Below, in pieces: positions 53,703-63,609 of a stretch of DNA of 64,000 nt. Made by a program: the position numbers and the translations under genes. This stretch comes from Rhodobacterales bacterium HTCC2255. Lineage in GTDB: Bacteria > Pseudomonadota > Alphaproteobacteria > Rhodobacterales > Rhodobacteraceae. Positions within the stretch are counted from its first letter, which is position 1. Each line of letters begins with the position of its first letter. Where the stretch lies: positions 1,842,816-1,906,815 of the forward strand of contig DS022282.1 of the NCBI GenBank assembly GCA_000153745.1, in the 5' to 3' direction. The notes beneath the pieces are model-generated. The model searched no databases. It was not told the DNA's origin and saw only the letters and a list, made by a program, of their open reading frames with translations.

Positions 53703-54238
53703 GTTCTATTCCTTATGGAATATGAGATACTTTTTTCTGTTTTTTTAACTTGAAATACAATTCTAACAAAAATTACAACAATTGGGTACATAAAGATATC
53801 CACTCCTATTTGTTGAAGTGTTTCTATCCAACCGTTTCTTTCAGATAACGAAAGTATCAGTAGTATTTCTTTTAATAGGCTAGCAAAAAATAATATAATA
53901 GAAATTACAAGCCATTCACTTAAGAATAACATTTCTACAAAAGCAGGGCGATTTCGTCTAACAAATTCAGTTATAATCAATACTAAAAAAGTGTTTAAAC
54001 CTAATGGTTTCGTTAATAAAAAATCACTCAAAATAAATGTTAAAAAAATGAGCCAAAACGGCACATAATCCGGACTACGTATAATTAATATTAATGTAAT
54101 TAATAGTGTTGTTTCAGGCAGCAGAATATTTGTAGGTAACAATGTGATTGGTGATAATAAAATAAAAAGGCCAAGTACGAAAATAAAAAAAAATAGAAAT
54201 TGATTTAATATAATTCTGTATCTGTAGTTTTTAATCAT
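53699..54238 (-). CDS. mreD: Rod-shape-determining protein MreD
   Basis: A 179-residue membrane protein with five or six hydrophobic segments, few conserved motifs but RSPDYVPFWLIFLTFILSDFLLTKPLG-type pattern (in parts RSPDYVPFW and DFLLTKPLG) as in MreD. Identified mainly by position between mreC and mrdA and by topology. Overlaps mreC by 8 bases and mrdA by 4. Confidence 0.9.
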   Translation of the reverse strand: MIKNYRYRIILNQFLFFFIFVLGLFILLSPITLLPTNILLPETTLLITLILIIRSPDYVPFWLIFLTFILSDFLLTKPLGLNTFLVLIITEFVRRNRPAFVEMLFLSEWLVISIILFFASLLKEILLILSLSERNGWIETLQQIGVDIFMYPIVVIFVRIVFQVKKTEKSISYSIRNRT

Positions 54239-55115
54239 CAGTATTTGCCTTGGTTAATTCAGGGCCTATTAAACGACTAGGTTGGTTGATTGGTGCATTA
54301 GGAGAGTGTCTGATTATTCTGAGATATTCAAGACCACTAAAATTAGCTGACAACTGAGCTTTGAGTTGATTTGAGTTATCAAGAGATACTTGGCCTATAA
54401 GTAAATTAGCTGGGAAAACTCCACCATCTCCAGATGTTAATATTCTATCACCAGGCTGTACTTGTTTATTGTTTTCTATGAATAACAAACTGGGCTGTAT
54501 TGTATTATTACCTGAAAGAATTGCACGTTGATTAGATGGTTTAATCAAGACTGGGACATTACTAGATGTATCTGTCAGAAATAATATTCGTGAAGTATTC
54601 TTTCCAACGCCAGCAATTCGTCCAACTAATCCCAACCCATCCATAGCTGCCCAACCCTCGATGATGCCATCCGATATGCCTAAATTTATTATAGCTGATT
54701 GTCTAAATAGGCTTCCACTATCTACCAATATCTTTCCTGAAATATAGTTAAGCTTTGGATTTAGCTTAACATTATTTAAATCTAATAAGCGGGCATTTTC
54801 TTGTTCAAGCTGCAAGGCAGCTTCACGCCATGATCTCATTTTTTGTAATTCATCACGTAATTCTTGGTTTTGATCATAAAGTCGTTTGTAACTTTGAAAA
54901 TTTTGCACCATTTGAGATGCTTTGGTTACTGGTGCCATTGCCCAATCTAAATTGGGAACAATCTTATCAATAACAGAAATTCTTATAAGTTCTGCACGTG
55001 GATTATCAATTCGCCATAATATAAAAAAACAAAATGATATCAGAATGATTGCCGCCATACCTACAAAGGCTAGCGGTTTAATGAACTTTCCATCTTCGTG
55101 CTTTTTATCTATCAA
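54231..55115 (-). CDS. mreC: Rod-shape-determining protein MreC
   Basis: A 294-residue bitopic protein: one membrane helix at about 17-35, a coiled coil at about 70-110 (LRDELQKMRSWREAALQLEQE), then beta domains with YISGKILVDSG, GLVGRIAGVGKNTSRILFLTD and GDRILTSGDGGVFPANLLIGQV. Periplasmic scaffold linking MreB to the PBP2-RodA synthase. 23 bases downstream of mreB. Confidence 0.95.
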   Translation of the reverse strand: MIDKKHEDGKFIKPLAFVGMAAIILISFCFFILWRIDNPRAELIRISVIDKIVPNLDWAMAPVTKASQMVQNFQSYKRLYDQNQELRDELQKMRSWREAALQLEQENARLLDLNNVKLNPKLNYISGKILVDSGSLFRQSAIINLGISDGIIEGWAAMDGLGLVGRIAGVGKNTSRILFLTDTSSNVPVLIKPSNQRAILSGNNTIQPSLLFIENNKQVQPGDRILTSGDGGVFPANLLIGQVSLDNSNQLKAQLSANFSGLEYLRIIRHSPNAPINQPSRLIGPELTKANTDD

Positions 55116-55138
55116 TTTTTATTCCAAGTTGAATTTAA

Positions 55139-56194
<1,056 letters not shown>

Positions 56195-56347
56195 TTATTT
56201 TAAATTAATCATTTAATAAATTATACTTATTCAAAGATTATATTGAAAGCGAAGACTTTCTATTCCCCTTGATGAAGTGTTCTTTAGGCCAATTAATGCT
56301 TACATAATGAATTAGTTCAAACGAAATAATAACATATATGCAAAAAA

Positions 56348-57880
56348 TTAATTTGGGGCAGTTTTTTCACGTCGAACTAAAAGTTTGTTAAGCGCATTAA
56401 CATATGCTTTTGCGCTTGCTACAACAGTATCAGTATCTGCAGATTGTCCAGTTACTATTTTGCCATTTTCTTCCATTCTTACAGAAACCGTTGCTTGAGC
56501 ATCTGTCCCCTCAGTAACTGCATGTACTTGATATAGCTGCAGATGTGCTTGATGTGGGAATAAAGCTTGAACAGCTTTAAATACAGCATCGACAGGGCCA
56601 TCACCAATTGCTTTATGGCTGTATTCGACCTTATCAATAATTAAAGCTAATGAAGCAGTTTGTGGTCCTTCAGTGCCACATGTAACTTGAAGTGACTTTA
56701 CTTGAATTGTGTCGTTTGCTGAATTTGTTTCCTCATCTGATACCAATGCTAACAAATCATCGTCATAAACTTCTTTTTTGCGATCAGCTAAAGCTTTGAA
56801 ACGTACAAATACATCTTTAAGTTGATTGTCACCCAAATCATATCCAAGATCTTTCAACTTTGATCTAAGTGCTGCTCGACCTGAGTGTTTTCCCATTACT
56901 AGATTTGTTTCTGACAAACCGATATCTTCTGGACGCATAATTTCAAAAGTATCTGCTGATTTTAACATGCCATCTTGATGAATACCGCTTTCATGGGCAA
57001 AAGCATTTTTGCCAACTATGGCTTTATTATATTGTACTTGAAAACCTGAAACAGTTGCTACGCGGCGGCTTATATTCATTAATTTTGTTGAATCAATCAT
57101 AGTTTTATATGGCATTATATCGTTACGCACTCTCAAAGCCATTACAACTTCTTCAAGAGCTGTATTGCCTGCTCGTTCACCTAATCCGTTTATGGTGCAT
57201 TCGATTTGTCTTGCTCCACCAGTAATAGCAGCAAGAGCATTTGCGGTGGCCATACCTAGGTCGTTATGGCAATGGGTAGCAAAAATAATCTGGTCAGCGC
57301 CTGGCACGCGTTCAATAAGCATGCGTATTATATCGGCACTCTCAGATGGTGCGGTATAACCAACAGTATCTGGAATATTTATTGTATTAGCCCCTGCTTT
57401 TATTGCAGTTTCAACTGTACGGCATAAATAGTCTTCTTCTGTGCGAGTTGCATCCATCGGTGACCATTGAACGTTTGGGCATAGATTTCGAGCATGACTA
57501 ACTGTGTCGTGAATGCGCTCAACCATTTCATCCATTGTAAGATTAGGTATTGCTCTATGTTGGGGGCTTGTTCCTATAAATGTATGAATACGAGGGTTCA
57601 CGCCGTTCTTTACAGCTTCCCAACATCTATCAATATCTTTATAAACAGCTCTTGATAAGCCGCAGACCTGTGCATTTTTGGTATTAGATGCAATTTCAGA
57701 CACAGCCTTAAAATCACCTTCAGATGCGATTGGAAAACCAGCTTCAATAATATCGACGCCCATATCATCAAGCATTCCTGCAATTTCTAACTTTTCGTTG
57801 TGGCTCATAGTTGCGCCAGGAGATTGCTCACCGTCACGAAGTGTTGTGTCAAATATTAATACGCGATCTTGTTTTGTCAT
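56348..57880 (-). CDS. leuA: 2-isopropylmalate synthase
   Basis: A 510-residue enzyme that condenses acetyl-CoA with 2-oxoisovalerate, first step of leucine synthesis. N-terminal HMGL barrel with FDTTLRDGEQSPGA (Arg and Asp catalytic, metal site), HCHNDLGMA metal His pair, NGLGERAGNTALEEV, and a C-terminal LeuA_dimer allosteric domain (about 390-500) for leucine feedback. GAGG lies before the ATG. Preceded by a leucine-rich leader ORF and hairpins (58132-57994). Confidence 0.97.
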   Translation of the reverse strand: MTKQDRVLIFDTTLRDGEQSPGATMSHNEKLEIAGMLDDMGVDIIEAGFPIASEGDFKAVSEIASNTKNAQVCGLSRAVYKDIDRCWEAVKNGVNPRIHTFIGTSPQHRAIPNLTMDEMVERIHDTVSHARNLCPNVQWSPMDATRTEEDYLCRTVETAIKAGANTINIPDTVGYTAPSESADIIRMLIERVPGADQIIFATHCHNDLGMATANALAAITGGARQIECTINGLGERAGNTALEEVVMALRVRNDIMPYKTMIDSTKLMNISRRVATVSGFQVQYNKAIVGKNAFAHESGIHQDGMLKSADTFEIMRPEDIGLSETNLVMGKHSGRAALRSKLKDLGYDLGDNQLKDVFVRFKALADRKKEVYDDDLLALVSDEETNSANDTIQVKSLQVTCGTEGPQTASLALIIDKVEYSHKAIGDGPVDAVFKAVQALFPHQAHLQLYQVHAVTEGTDAQATVSVRMEENGKIVTGQSADTDTVVASAKAYVNALNKLLVRREKTAPN

Positions 57881-57993
57881 TTCATACCTCGTCTCTAATG
57901 TTCTATACGCGATGCTTAAGTATACTATATTTTTTCATATAAAAGCGGCAGTATTAATAGAGCTATATTTTTTATTTTCTTTTAAGATTATTT

Positions 57994-58054
57994 GGCGCAT
58001 TGTCTATCCCCTGAGCTTTGCGCCCAAAAAGATGAACGCTCAGAGGAAGCTCAG
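57994..58054 (-). promoter_or_regulatory. Candidate leucine attenuator: mutually exclusive hairpins
   Basis: On the minus strand, in order: segment A CTGAGCTT (58054-58047, in the last leader codons), B GGCGCA (58024-58019), A' AAGCTCAG (58018-58011), B' TGCGCC (57999-57994). A pairs with A' (8 bp) and B with B' (6 bp, extendable by 3 past one bulge), and the pairings cross, so only one can form. This is the layout of a ribosome-mediated attenuator. No T run follows B', so intrinsic termination is not assured. Confidence 0.55.
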
Positions 58055-58132
58055 TAATAAGAGTGCAGATAATGCTAAAAGTGCATTATGCGTGATTGCT
58101 TCAGGAGCTTGTATTGTTTTTACATTTACCAT
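58040..58132 (-). CDS. Leucine-rich leader peptide upstream of leuA (LeuL-like)
   Basis: A 30-codon ORF starting ATG at 58132 and ending TGA at 58042-58040, 159 bases before leuA on the same strand. Its C-terminal part reads ALLALSALLLLSFL: 8 leucines in the last 13 residues, encoded by CTT, TTA, TTA, CTC, TTA, TTA, CTG and CTC. Leucine-rich leaders before leuA or leuABCD are known attenuation devices. Start is preceded only by a weak AGG. Crossing hairpins follow. The best explanation of this 387-base spacer. Confidence 0.75.
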   Translation of the reverse strand: MVNVKTIQAPEAITHNALLALSALLLLSFL

Positions 58133-58267
58133 GGCCTAACAATACTTGATTTAAACAAGATTGAAAGCCTTAATAAACAATTCTTATAATAAAATTTTAA
58201 TTAAGTGGTTTTCTCTTATTAAAAATCTATTTATCAATATTATAGTAATAAAAGATATAACGTTAAA

Positions 58268-58966
58268 ATGAATGAAAATCATACTTTCAACCCAATTTGC
58301 AGAGCTTTAATAATAGGCGCTTCAGGTGGAATAGGTTCAGCTCTACCAAAAGCAATAAACACTGCATATGGGATAACTGATATTGTAAAAATTTCACGCT
58401 CTGATGATGGTCTAGATATTACAAATGAGGATAGTATTAAGGATATTTTTAAAAATTTAGATGGAGAGTTTGAATTAATTTTTGTAACCACCGGTGCATT
58501 AGAAATTAATGGTGTTGGGCCTGAAAAAACAATTTTACAAATGACACCAGAAAATCTTCGTGCGCATTTTGAAATAAACACTTTAGGTCCAGCTTTATTA
58601 ATTAAACATTTACACAAATTATTACCAAAAAATCGCAGAGGCATTTTAACCGTGTTAACTGCAAGAGTCGGATCAATAGGTGATAATAATTTAGGTGGGT
58701 GGATAAGTTACCGCACTTCTAAAGCTGCTGTTCATCAAATAATTAGAACTTCGGCATTGGAGATAAAAAACAAGTATAAGGAGTCAATTTGTATAGCCTT
58801 ACATCCTGGCACTGTTAAAACTAGTCTTACTCAGAAATATGTTGGTAAGCACCCAAGTGTTTCACCAGATCAATCTGCAAAGAATATCTTGAATGTAATT
58901 AATTCTTTATCTCAAGAAGATACTGGTAATTTTTTCGACTGGGCGGGAAATAAAGTGGAATGGTAA
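58268..58966 (+). CDS. Short-chain dehydrogenase/reductase (SDR) family protein
   Basis: A 232-residue Rossmann protein with cofactor motif GASGGIGSALPKA, TTGALE in place of NNAG, catalytic Ser in the VLTARVGSIG strand region and YRTSKAA (Tyr-x3-Lys). Resembles C-signal/CsgA-like SDRs that act on unknown substrates. Stands alone, divergent from the leuA leader and convergent with the MORN gene, 21 bases away. Confidence 0.87.
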   Translation: MNENHTFNPICRALIIGASGGIGSALPKAINTAYGITDIVKISRSDDGLDITNEDSIKDIFKNLDGEFELIFVTTGALEINGVGPEKTILQMTPENLRAHFEINTLGPALLIKHLHKLLPKNRRGILTVLTARVGSIGDNNLGGWISYRTSKAAVHQIIRTSALEIKNKYKESICIALHPGTVKTSLTQKYVGKHPSVSPDQSAKNILNVINSLSQEDTGNFFDWAGNKVEW

Positions 58967-58987
58967 AAAGATTTTTACTAATTTGAA

Positions 58988-60325
58988 TTACATCAGAGGT
59001 GTTTTTTCTTTTCCATTATCCCATATGCCTTTGAAGACTCTTCCTGATATGTAAATCATTTTGCCGACGCCATGTGGTTGAGCTTTTTTTAAGTAGCCAG
59101 AGTATACATTTCCATTATTATAGGTTGCTTTTCCAAGTCCAGTAATTTCGCCATCAGTCCACTCACCAATATATTTAAAATCATTTGCCAACTTTAATTC
59201 ACCTTTTCCATGTGGGCGTCCTGCTACAAAAGCTCCATTATAAGTTGATCCATCAGGTTGGATTTCTAACCCAATCCCTTGCTTTAAACCTTCATACCAA
59301 TCACCATCGTAAGAATGGCCATCGAGGTAAATAATTTTCCCCTTACCATGATTTTTTGCATCTTTAAAAGCTCCTTCATAAACAGTGCCGTTTGCAAAAA
59401 TCACTTTCCCAGGACCTTCAATTCTACCATTAACCCAGTTTCCCGAATAACTACCACCGTTTGCATAGTTTAATTTTCCGATGCCGTGAGGCTTTCCAGC
59501 TAAAAAATTTCCAAAGTATATTGAGCCATCTATGTAAAAAGATTTTGCAATTCCTTGAACTATATCATTTTGCCATTTGCCATCAATTATATGGCCACTT
59601 TTACTAGTGAATACTCCATCTCCATGTCGCTTCCCTTGACGAAAGTCACCTTTGTAGGTCTCACCATTAATCTTTTTCAAAATACCATTCCCTGAGAAAC
59701 GATCATTAATCCATTCACCATCATAAGTGGTGCCGTTTGTATATTTAATGGTTCCTATGCCATATTTTTTACCATTTAAGATATTGCCAGAATAAACACT
59801 TTTATCTTTATATGTGACATCCGCAGTTCCTGTTTGTCTTCCATATAACCAATCTCCATTATATTTTATGCCTGAAGGTGTTGTCAGAAGGCCTTTCCCA
59901 TGATGTTGGGCATCTTTAAATTCCCCAACATAGATTGATCCATCTGCATAAATAGCAGTTCCGCTGCCTAGAATTTCACCATTTACCCATTCACCTTCAT
60001 AAACGCCACCATCATTAAATTCTATTTTACCATTACCGTTAGGCTCACCATTAAAGAATTGCCCACTATAAATTGACCCATTTGGATATTTTGCTTTCCC
60101 ACGCCCCTCGATTTCACCGTCTATCCAGTATCCAGTATAAGTGAAACCATTTGGCGATGTGTAAGTAGCAAGACCGTGACGTACACCGTTTTTAAATGTA
60201 CCTTCATAAATGCTTCCATCATCATATTGTTTTAAAATTACTTTATTTTCCGCCCAAATAGGTGTGGCAACAAACATTAAAGCTTTCAAAGTGATACAAA
60301 CGATTAGTGTTTTGATTCTCGACAT
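58988..60325 (-). CDS. Exported MORN-repeat protein, 18 repeats
   Basis: A 445-residue protein with a signal peptide (IVCITLKALMFVATPIWA, cut near 25) followed by 18 MORN repeats of 23 residues with almost no other sequence. Odd-numbered repeats have Y-x-G-x-F/L and end -HG-, even-numbered have Y-x-G-x-W, an unbroken alternation giving nine copies of a 46-residue double unit. MORN arrays form long flat beta sheets that bind membranes or proteins. Likely periplasmic or cell-surface; partner unknown. A similar, shorter MORN type is common in marine Alphaproteobacteria. Confidence 0.92.
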   Translation of the reverse strand: MSRIKTLIVCITLKALMFVATPIWAENKVILKQYDDGSIYEGTFKNGVRHGLATYTSPNGFTYTGYWIDGEIEGRGKAKYPNGSIYSGQFFNGEPNGNGKIEFNDGGVYEGEWVNGEILGSGTAIYADGSIYVGEFKDAQHHGKGLLTTPSGIKYNGDWLYGRQTGTADVTYKDKSVYSGNILNGKKYGIGTIKYTNGTTYDGEWINDRFSGNGILKKINGETYKGDFRQGKRHGDGVFTSKSGHIIDGKWQNDIVQGIAKSFYIDGSIYFGNFLAGKPHGIGKLNYANGGSYSGNWVNGRIEGPGKVIFANGTVYEGAFKDAKNHGKGKIIYLDGHSYDGDWYEGLKQGIGLEIQPDGSTYNGAFVAGRPHGKGELKLANDFKYIGEWTDGEITGLGKATYNNGNVYSGYLKKAQPHGVGKMIYISGRVFKGIWDNGKEKTPLM

Positions 60326-60476
60326 TGGTTATCCCTATTTATCGTAACAAAGCATTATAATTCTCCTTAGACTCTAAAACTAAGTAAAACTAGGGGCAAT
60401 CGATTTAATTGTGCACTTTTAAAGATTGGAAACTCTGCTACATATAAAAATAAGAAAAATAATCAAAGGACACCCG

Positions 60477-62135
60477 ATGACCAAAGAATTTAAGCTTACC
60501 ATGGCTCAACTTAATGCAAGTGTAGGGGACTTTGATGGTAATTTAAATAAAGCACGAGATGCATATTCTATAGCATGTAAAGAAGGTGCTGATATGCTCG
60601 CTTTTCCTGAAATGTTTTTAACTGGTTATCAAACTCAAGATTTAGTTCAAAAAAGTGCTTTTGTTGAAGATGCACAATCCAAATTGATTGAATTTGCAAA
60701 AGAATGTTCAGATGGTCCAACAATTGGAATTGGAGTTCCACTTCAAGATGGAGATAAAGTTTACAATGCGTATGCCATATTACAAAATGGTAAAATTATA
60801 ACACAAATTCGCAAGCATCATTTGCCAAATTACAAAGTATTTGATGAAAAACGTGTTTTTGATAGTGGTGAAATTCATGGTCCATATGTTGTGAATGGCG
60901 TTAGAATTGGATCCCCAATTTGTGAAGATGCATGGTTTCCTGATGTTTGTGAAACATTAGAAGAAACAGGTGCTGAGATTTTGATAAGCCCAAATGGATC
61001 ACCTTACTATCGTGGTAAGTTTGATAAACGTATATCATTAATGGTAAGTAGGGCAGTGGAAAACAATCTCCCAATGGCTTATTTGAATCTTGTGGGTGGT
61101 CAGGATGATCAAGTCTTCGATGGAGGCTCATTCGTTATAAACTCAGATGGTGCTTTAGCACTTCAAATGCCATTATTTGAAGAAAACATTGAGACAATTA
61201 CTTTCAAGAGAACTCAAGATAGGTGGGTGGCCCAAGAAGGTAAAAAAGCCTCATACCCTGACCATTGGGAACAAGATTATCATGTTATGGTTTTAGCTCT
61301 AAGAGATTATATGAAAAAAACTGGCTTTAAAAAAGCCCTTCTTGGAATGTCCGGTGGTATTGACTCTGCTCTTGTAGCAGCAATCGCATGTGATGCTTTA
61401 GGTTCTGAAAATGTGCGATTGGTAATGCTTCCTTCAAAATATACAAGTCAAAATAGCTTAGACGATGCAGCAAACTGTGCAAACTTATTGAAAGCTAAAA
61501 TACAAACAATCCCAATATCTGATAGTTTTAATTCGGTATTGAAAACATTAGAGCCAATCTTTGAAGGGCTTGATGAAGATACAACTGAAGAGAATATTCA
61601 GTCAAGATTGCGTGGTTTATTATTGATGGGTTTGTCTAATAAGTTCAATGAAATGCTTCTCACCACTGGGAATAAGTCGGAAGTTTCTGTTGGTTATTCA
61701 ACAATTTATGGCGATATGGCAGGTGGGTTTAACCCAATAAAAGATTTATACAAAGTGCGTGTATTTGAAACTTCTAGATGGCGAAATAATAATTATTTCT
61801 CATGGATGAAAGGTTCAAGAGGTGAAGTTATACCAAATGAAATAATACAAAAGCCCCCAACCGCTGAATTAAGAAATGATCAAAAAGACTCAGATAGTTT
61901 GCCAGATTATGAAATTCTTGATGGAATTTTGGAGATGCTAATGGATAATGATGCTTCTGTTGCTGATTGTGTTGTTGCAGGGTACGAACTAAGTGATGTG
62001 AAACATGTTGAAAAATTATTGTATCTTTCTGAATACAAGCGGTTCCAGTCAGCGCCAGGAACAAGGCTGTCTTTGAAAGCCTTTTGGTTAGACAGACGTT
62101 ATCCAATTGCAAATAAATGGCGAGATAATAAATAA
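60477..62135 (+). CDS. nadE: Glutamine-dependent NAD+ synthetase
   Basis: A 552-residue two-domain enzyme: N-terminal nitrilase-type glutaminase (catalytic Glu in LAFPEMFLTGYQ, Lys in KHHLPNYKVFDE, Cys in GSPICEDAWFPD) and C-terminal ATP-pyrophosphatase synthetase domain (LGMSGGIDSALVAAIA). Amidates deamido-NAD. Start at ATG 60477 with AAAGGA at 60465-60470; the frame upstream of it is not family-like. gltX follows after 100 bases. Confidence 0.96.
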   Translation: MTKEFKLTMAQLNASVGDFDGNLNKARDAYSIACKEGADMLAFPEMFLTGYQTQDLVQKSAFVEDAQSKLIEFAKECSDGPTIGIGVPLQDGDKVYNAYAILQNGKIITQIRKHHLPNYKVFDEKRVFDSGEIHGPYVVNGVRIGSPICEDAWFPDVCETLEETGAEILISPNGSPYYRGKFDKRISLMVSRAVENNLPMAYLNLVGGQDDQVFDGGSFVINSDGALALQMPLFEENIETITFKRTQDRWVAQEGKKASYPDHWEQDYHVMVLALRDYMKKTGFKKALLGMSGGIDSALVAAIACDALGSENVRLVMLPSKYTSQNSLDDAANCANLLKAKIQTIPISDSFNSVLKTLEPIFEGLDEDTTEENIQSRLRGLLLMGLSNKFNEMLLTTGNKSEVSVGYSTIYGDMAGGFNPIKDLYKVRVFETSRWRNNNYFSWMKGSRGEVIPNEIIQKPPTAELRNDQKDSDSLPDYEILDGILEMLMDNDASVADCVVAGYELSDVKHVEKLLYLSEYKRFQSAPGTRLSLKAFWLDRRYPIANKWRDNK

Positions 62136-62235
62136 ATATTGGTATCTAAATTTAAAAATATTTTAGAATGCCTTATGCCCCTTGGAGTCTTTACTAAATC
62201 AGTCTAATAAATTTCAAACAATAAAAGAGATTATA

Positions 62236-63552
62236 ATGAAAACTACACGTTTTGCACCGAGTCCAACAGGATATATCCATGTTGGAAATTTACGTACTGC
62301 ATTATTTAATTATTTAATTGCACGCAAAAGTGGGGGTGAATTTATTCTCAGATTAGACGATACAGATCCGGTACGTTCTACTGAGGAATATGCAGATTCT
62401 ATCAAAGAAGACTTAACTTGGCTTGGTCTGCATTGGGACAGAGTTGAAAAGCAATCAGATAGAGTAGATCATTATAAAGCCAATGCTGAACTATTACGTA
62501 ATACTGGCCGTCTTTATGAATGTTTTGAAACTCCTATTGAGCTTGATTTAAAACGTAAAAAGCAACTAAATATGGGAAAGCCACCTGTCTATGACCGATC
62601 GGCTTTATCAATGTCCAAGTCGGAAATTCAAGAATTAAGATTAAATCGAGAAAGCCATTGGAGATTTAAGCTAGATTTAGAACGAATAAATTGGAAAGAT
62701 GGTATCTTAGGTGATTTGTCCATTGATGCTGCATCTGTCTCTGATCCAGTTTTAATCCGTGGAGATGGCCAATTTCTTTATACGTTGGCATCTGTTTGTG
62801 ATGATGTTGATTTCGGAATTACAAATGTTGTTCGGGGATCTGACCATGTTACAAATACAGCTACACAGATTCAAATAATAGAATCTTTGGGCGGTAATGT
62901 GCCACATTTTTCACATCATTCATTATTAACTGGGTCTAAAGGTGAGCCTTTATCAAAAAGGTTAGGTACTTTGTCTTTGAGGGATTTACGGGCGAATGGG
63001 TTAGAGGCAATGGCAATATTATCTTACATGTCTCGTTTAGGCTCATCTGAAGCAATAGAATTATTTGATAACATTGATGATTTGGCAGAAAATTTTGATA
63101 TTTCAAATTTTGGGGCTCAACCAACAAAATTTGATTTAACTGATATATTACCACTTTCAAAAAAGTATATTTCTGGTTTGGATTTTTCTGAAGTGTATGA
63201 CAATTTAAAAGCATCAGGAGTTCCTTCTGACATTGCGCCAAACTTTTGGTTGATAGTACGTGAAAATATTAGCACTCGAGCTGAAATCAAACACTGGTGG
63301 AGTATCTGTTCTGAGGGTGTGACACCAGTAATTGATAAAGAAGATATTCAGTTTATTGAAATAGCGAAATCATTGTTACCAGTAGGAAATTTTGATGAAA
63401 ATACTTGGAAAAATTGGACATCTGAAATTAAAGCAATAACTGGTAGAAAAGGAAAAACACTTTTTATGCCACTACGTAAAGCTTTGACTGGAATGGAACA
63501 TGGGCCTGATATGTCAAGATTATTACCATTGCTTCAAAAAATAAACATATAA
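62236..63552 (+). CDS. gltX: Glutamyl-tRNA synthetase (class I, discriminating-type length)
   Basis: A 438-residue aminoacyl-tRNA synthetase: HVGNLRTA in the HIGH position after FAPSPTGYI, and SKR in GEPLSKRLG in the KMSKS position. Short for GluRS, with a compact C-terminal anticodon-binding part, as in the second GltX type of Alphaproteobacteria. ATG 62236 chosen over 62182 because FAPSPTG should start at about residue 5. Could charge tRNA-Glu, tRNA-Gln or both; alphaproteobacteria commonly use an amidotransferase route for Gln. Confidence 0.94.
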   Translation: MKTTRFAPSPTGYIHVGNLRTALFNYLIARKSGGEFILRLDDTDPVRSTEEYADSIKEDLTWLGLHWDRVEKQSDRVDHYKANAELLRNTGRLYECFETPIELDLKRKKQLNMGKPPVYDRSALSMSKSEIQELRLNRESHWRFKLDLERINWKDGILGDLSIDAASVSDPVLIRGDGQFLYTLASVCDDVDFGITNVVRGSDHVTNTATQIQIIESLGGNVPHFSHHSLLTGSKGEPLSKRLGTLSLRDLRANGLEAMAILSYMSRLGSSEAIELFDNIDDLAENFDISNFGAQPTKFDLTDILPLSKKYISGLDFSEVYDNLKASGVPSDIAPNFWLIVRENISTRAEIKHWWSICSEGVTPVIDKEDIQFIEIAKSLLPVGNFDENTWKNWTSEIKAITGRKGKTLFMPLRKALTGMEHGPDMSRLLPLLQKINI

Positions 63553-63570
63553 GCATCAGAATATTATTCG

Positions 63571-63600
63571 TGCCCACCTCCTAGATCAAGAAGATGGGCA
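63571..63600. terminator. Candidate terminator between gltX and the convergent permease gene
   Basis: TGCCCACCT pairs with AGATGGGCA (9 positions, one mismatch) around a 12-base loop, between two convergent genes. No T run on either side, so it is only a possible terminator. Confidence 0.3.
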
Positions 63601-63609
63601 ATTATTAGT

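Noticed and set aside
56245-56260. GAAAG / CTTTC hairpin between leuA and mreB as a terminator
   Set aside because: Only five pairs and no T run on the minus strand; not enough to call.
57678-58139. 153-codon plus-strand frame over the leuA start, and its 35-codon tail from ATG 58032
   Set aside because: Mostly antisense to leuA, no ribosome site before 58032, and the same bases on the minus strand encode the much more convincing leucine-rich leader.
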